A stretch of 64,000 nt of DNA from Lyngbya sp. PCC 8106. GTDB taxonomy: Bacteria > Cyanobacteriota > Cyanobacteriia > Cyanobacteriales > Microcoleaceae. Shown piece after piece: positions 63,807-64,000 of this stretch. The stretch lies in assembly GCF_000169095.1 (NCBI RefSeq), contig NZ_AAVU01000005.1:159845-223844 (forward strand), written 5' to 3'. The first letter of the stretch is position 1. Every line of letters starts with the position of its first letter. Under the pieces are notes generated by a model, which saw nothing but the letters and a program-made list of their open reading frames with translations, searched no databases and was not told the DNA's origin. Position numbers and translations under genes: made by a program.

Positions 63807-63887
63807 GATTTTTGTAGATTTCCCCGACTCGACAGAGAGAAATTACTATTTTTAACTCAGTAATAAGTTAGGAGAGACAAGCCATTC

Positions 63888-64000
63888 ATGGAATTACAAT
63901 TAGAGTATTTTTTGGTCGTTGCAGCCGCTTTATTCTGTATTGGAATTTATGGATTAATTACCAGCAGAAATGCAGTCCGAGTCTTGATGTCAATTGAGTT
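63888..64000 (+). CDS. ndhE: NAD(P)H-quinone oxidoreductase subunit 4L, 5' part (cut by right edge)
   Basis: First 37 codons only: MELQLEYFLVVAAALFCIGI, then YGLITSRNAVRVLMSIE, which is the start of NdhE/NuoK. A GGAGAG lies about 13 nt ahead of the ATG. Follows ndhG by 81 bp, completing the ndhA-I-G-E order. Confidence 0.93.
   Translation, partial: MELQLEYFLVVAAALFCIGIYGLITSRNAVRVLMSIE

Overview
The window is a stretch of chromosome from a filamentous, non-heterocystous (Oscillatoriales-like) cyanobacterium. The evidence is plant-type metabolism: ferredoxin-dependent glutamate synthase, ferredoxin-dependent nitrite and nitrate reductases with NtcA boxes, an ndhA-I-G-E cluster, plastid-related Ycf23/DUF561, and RNase E with a C-terminal Arg run. 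Scattered HIP1 octamers (GCGATCGC, e.g. 10-17 and 126-133) and several cyanobacteria-only hypothetical families agree. The genus cannot be fixed from the sequence. I found no rRNA, tRNA, CRISPR array or prophage.

Layout. 1-6.7 kb: 5' part of glutamate synthase (minus strand, runs off the left edge), a secreted phosphodiester-glycosidase-like protein, a cupin and a HesB/IscA-like protein. 6.8-12.6 kb: str operon (rpsL-rpsG-fusA-tuf-rpsJ) behind a near-consensus promoter and a leader of about 585 nt. 12.7-17.4 kb: LON-domain protein, membrane protein, pheA, DUF1997 protein, rnhB. 17.4-23.9 kb: rne, a 1.6-kb gene-free stretch, and a radical-SAM/DUF2344 protein. 24.06-25.4 kb: a solitary TnpB element. 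25.7-32.2 kb: small conserved protein, aminotransferase (DapL type), repeat-rich spacer, plsC, tadA and an RTX-PPC-subtilase protease. 32.3-36.2 kb: nrdB and nrdA, the latter split by a group I intron and preceded by NrdR-like boxes. 36.4-44.1 kb: LRR lipoprotein, solute-binding lipoprotein, DUF29, creatininase, Ycf23, DUF2301 and YdcF-like proteins. 44.1-52.7 kb: nitrate assimilation (codA divergent from nirA - unknown membrane protein - nrtP - narB), with two perfect NtcA boxes between codA and nirA and a five-copy 90-bp tandem array after nirA. 52.8-59.7 kb: RTX protein, sensor histidine kinase, alr, HNH protein, sixA. 59.8-64 kb: gltA and ndhA-ndhI-ndhG-ndhE (last gene cut by the right edge).

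How it fits together. NrtP imports nitrate, NarB and NirA reduce it to ammonium with ferredoxin electrons, and glutamate synthase at the left edge completes assimilation; citrate synthase supplies the carbon branch to 2-oxoglutarate. The str operon, RNase E/HII and TadA serve translation and RNA turnover. The most distinctive element is the nrdA intron: an in-frame stop lies at the 5' splice site and all C-terminal catalytic residues lie in exon 2, so dNTP synthesis by this enzyme should depend on self-splicing. Other points of interest are the solitary TnpB nuclease, the foldable 90-bp minisatellite in the nitrate cluster, and the long leaders of the str operon and rne.
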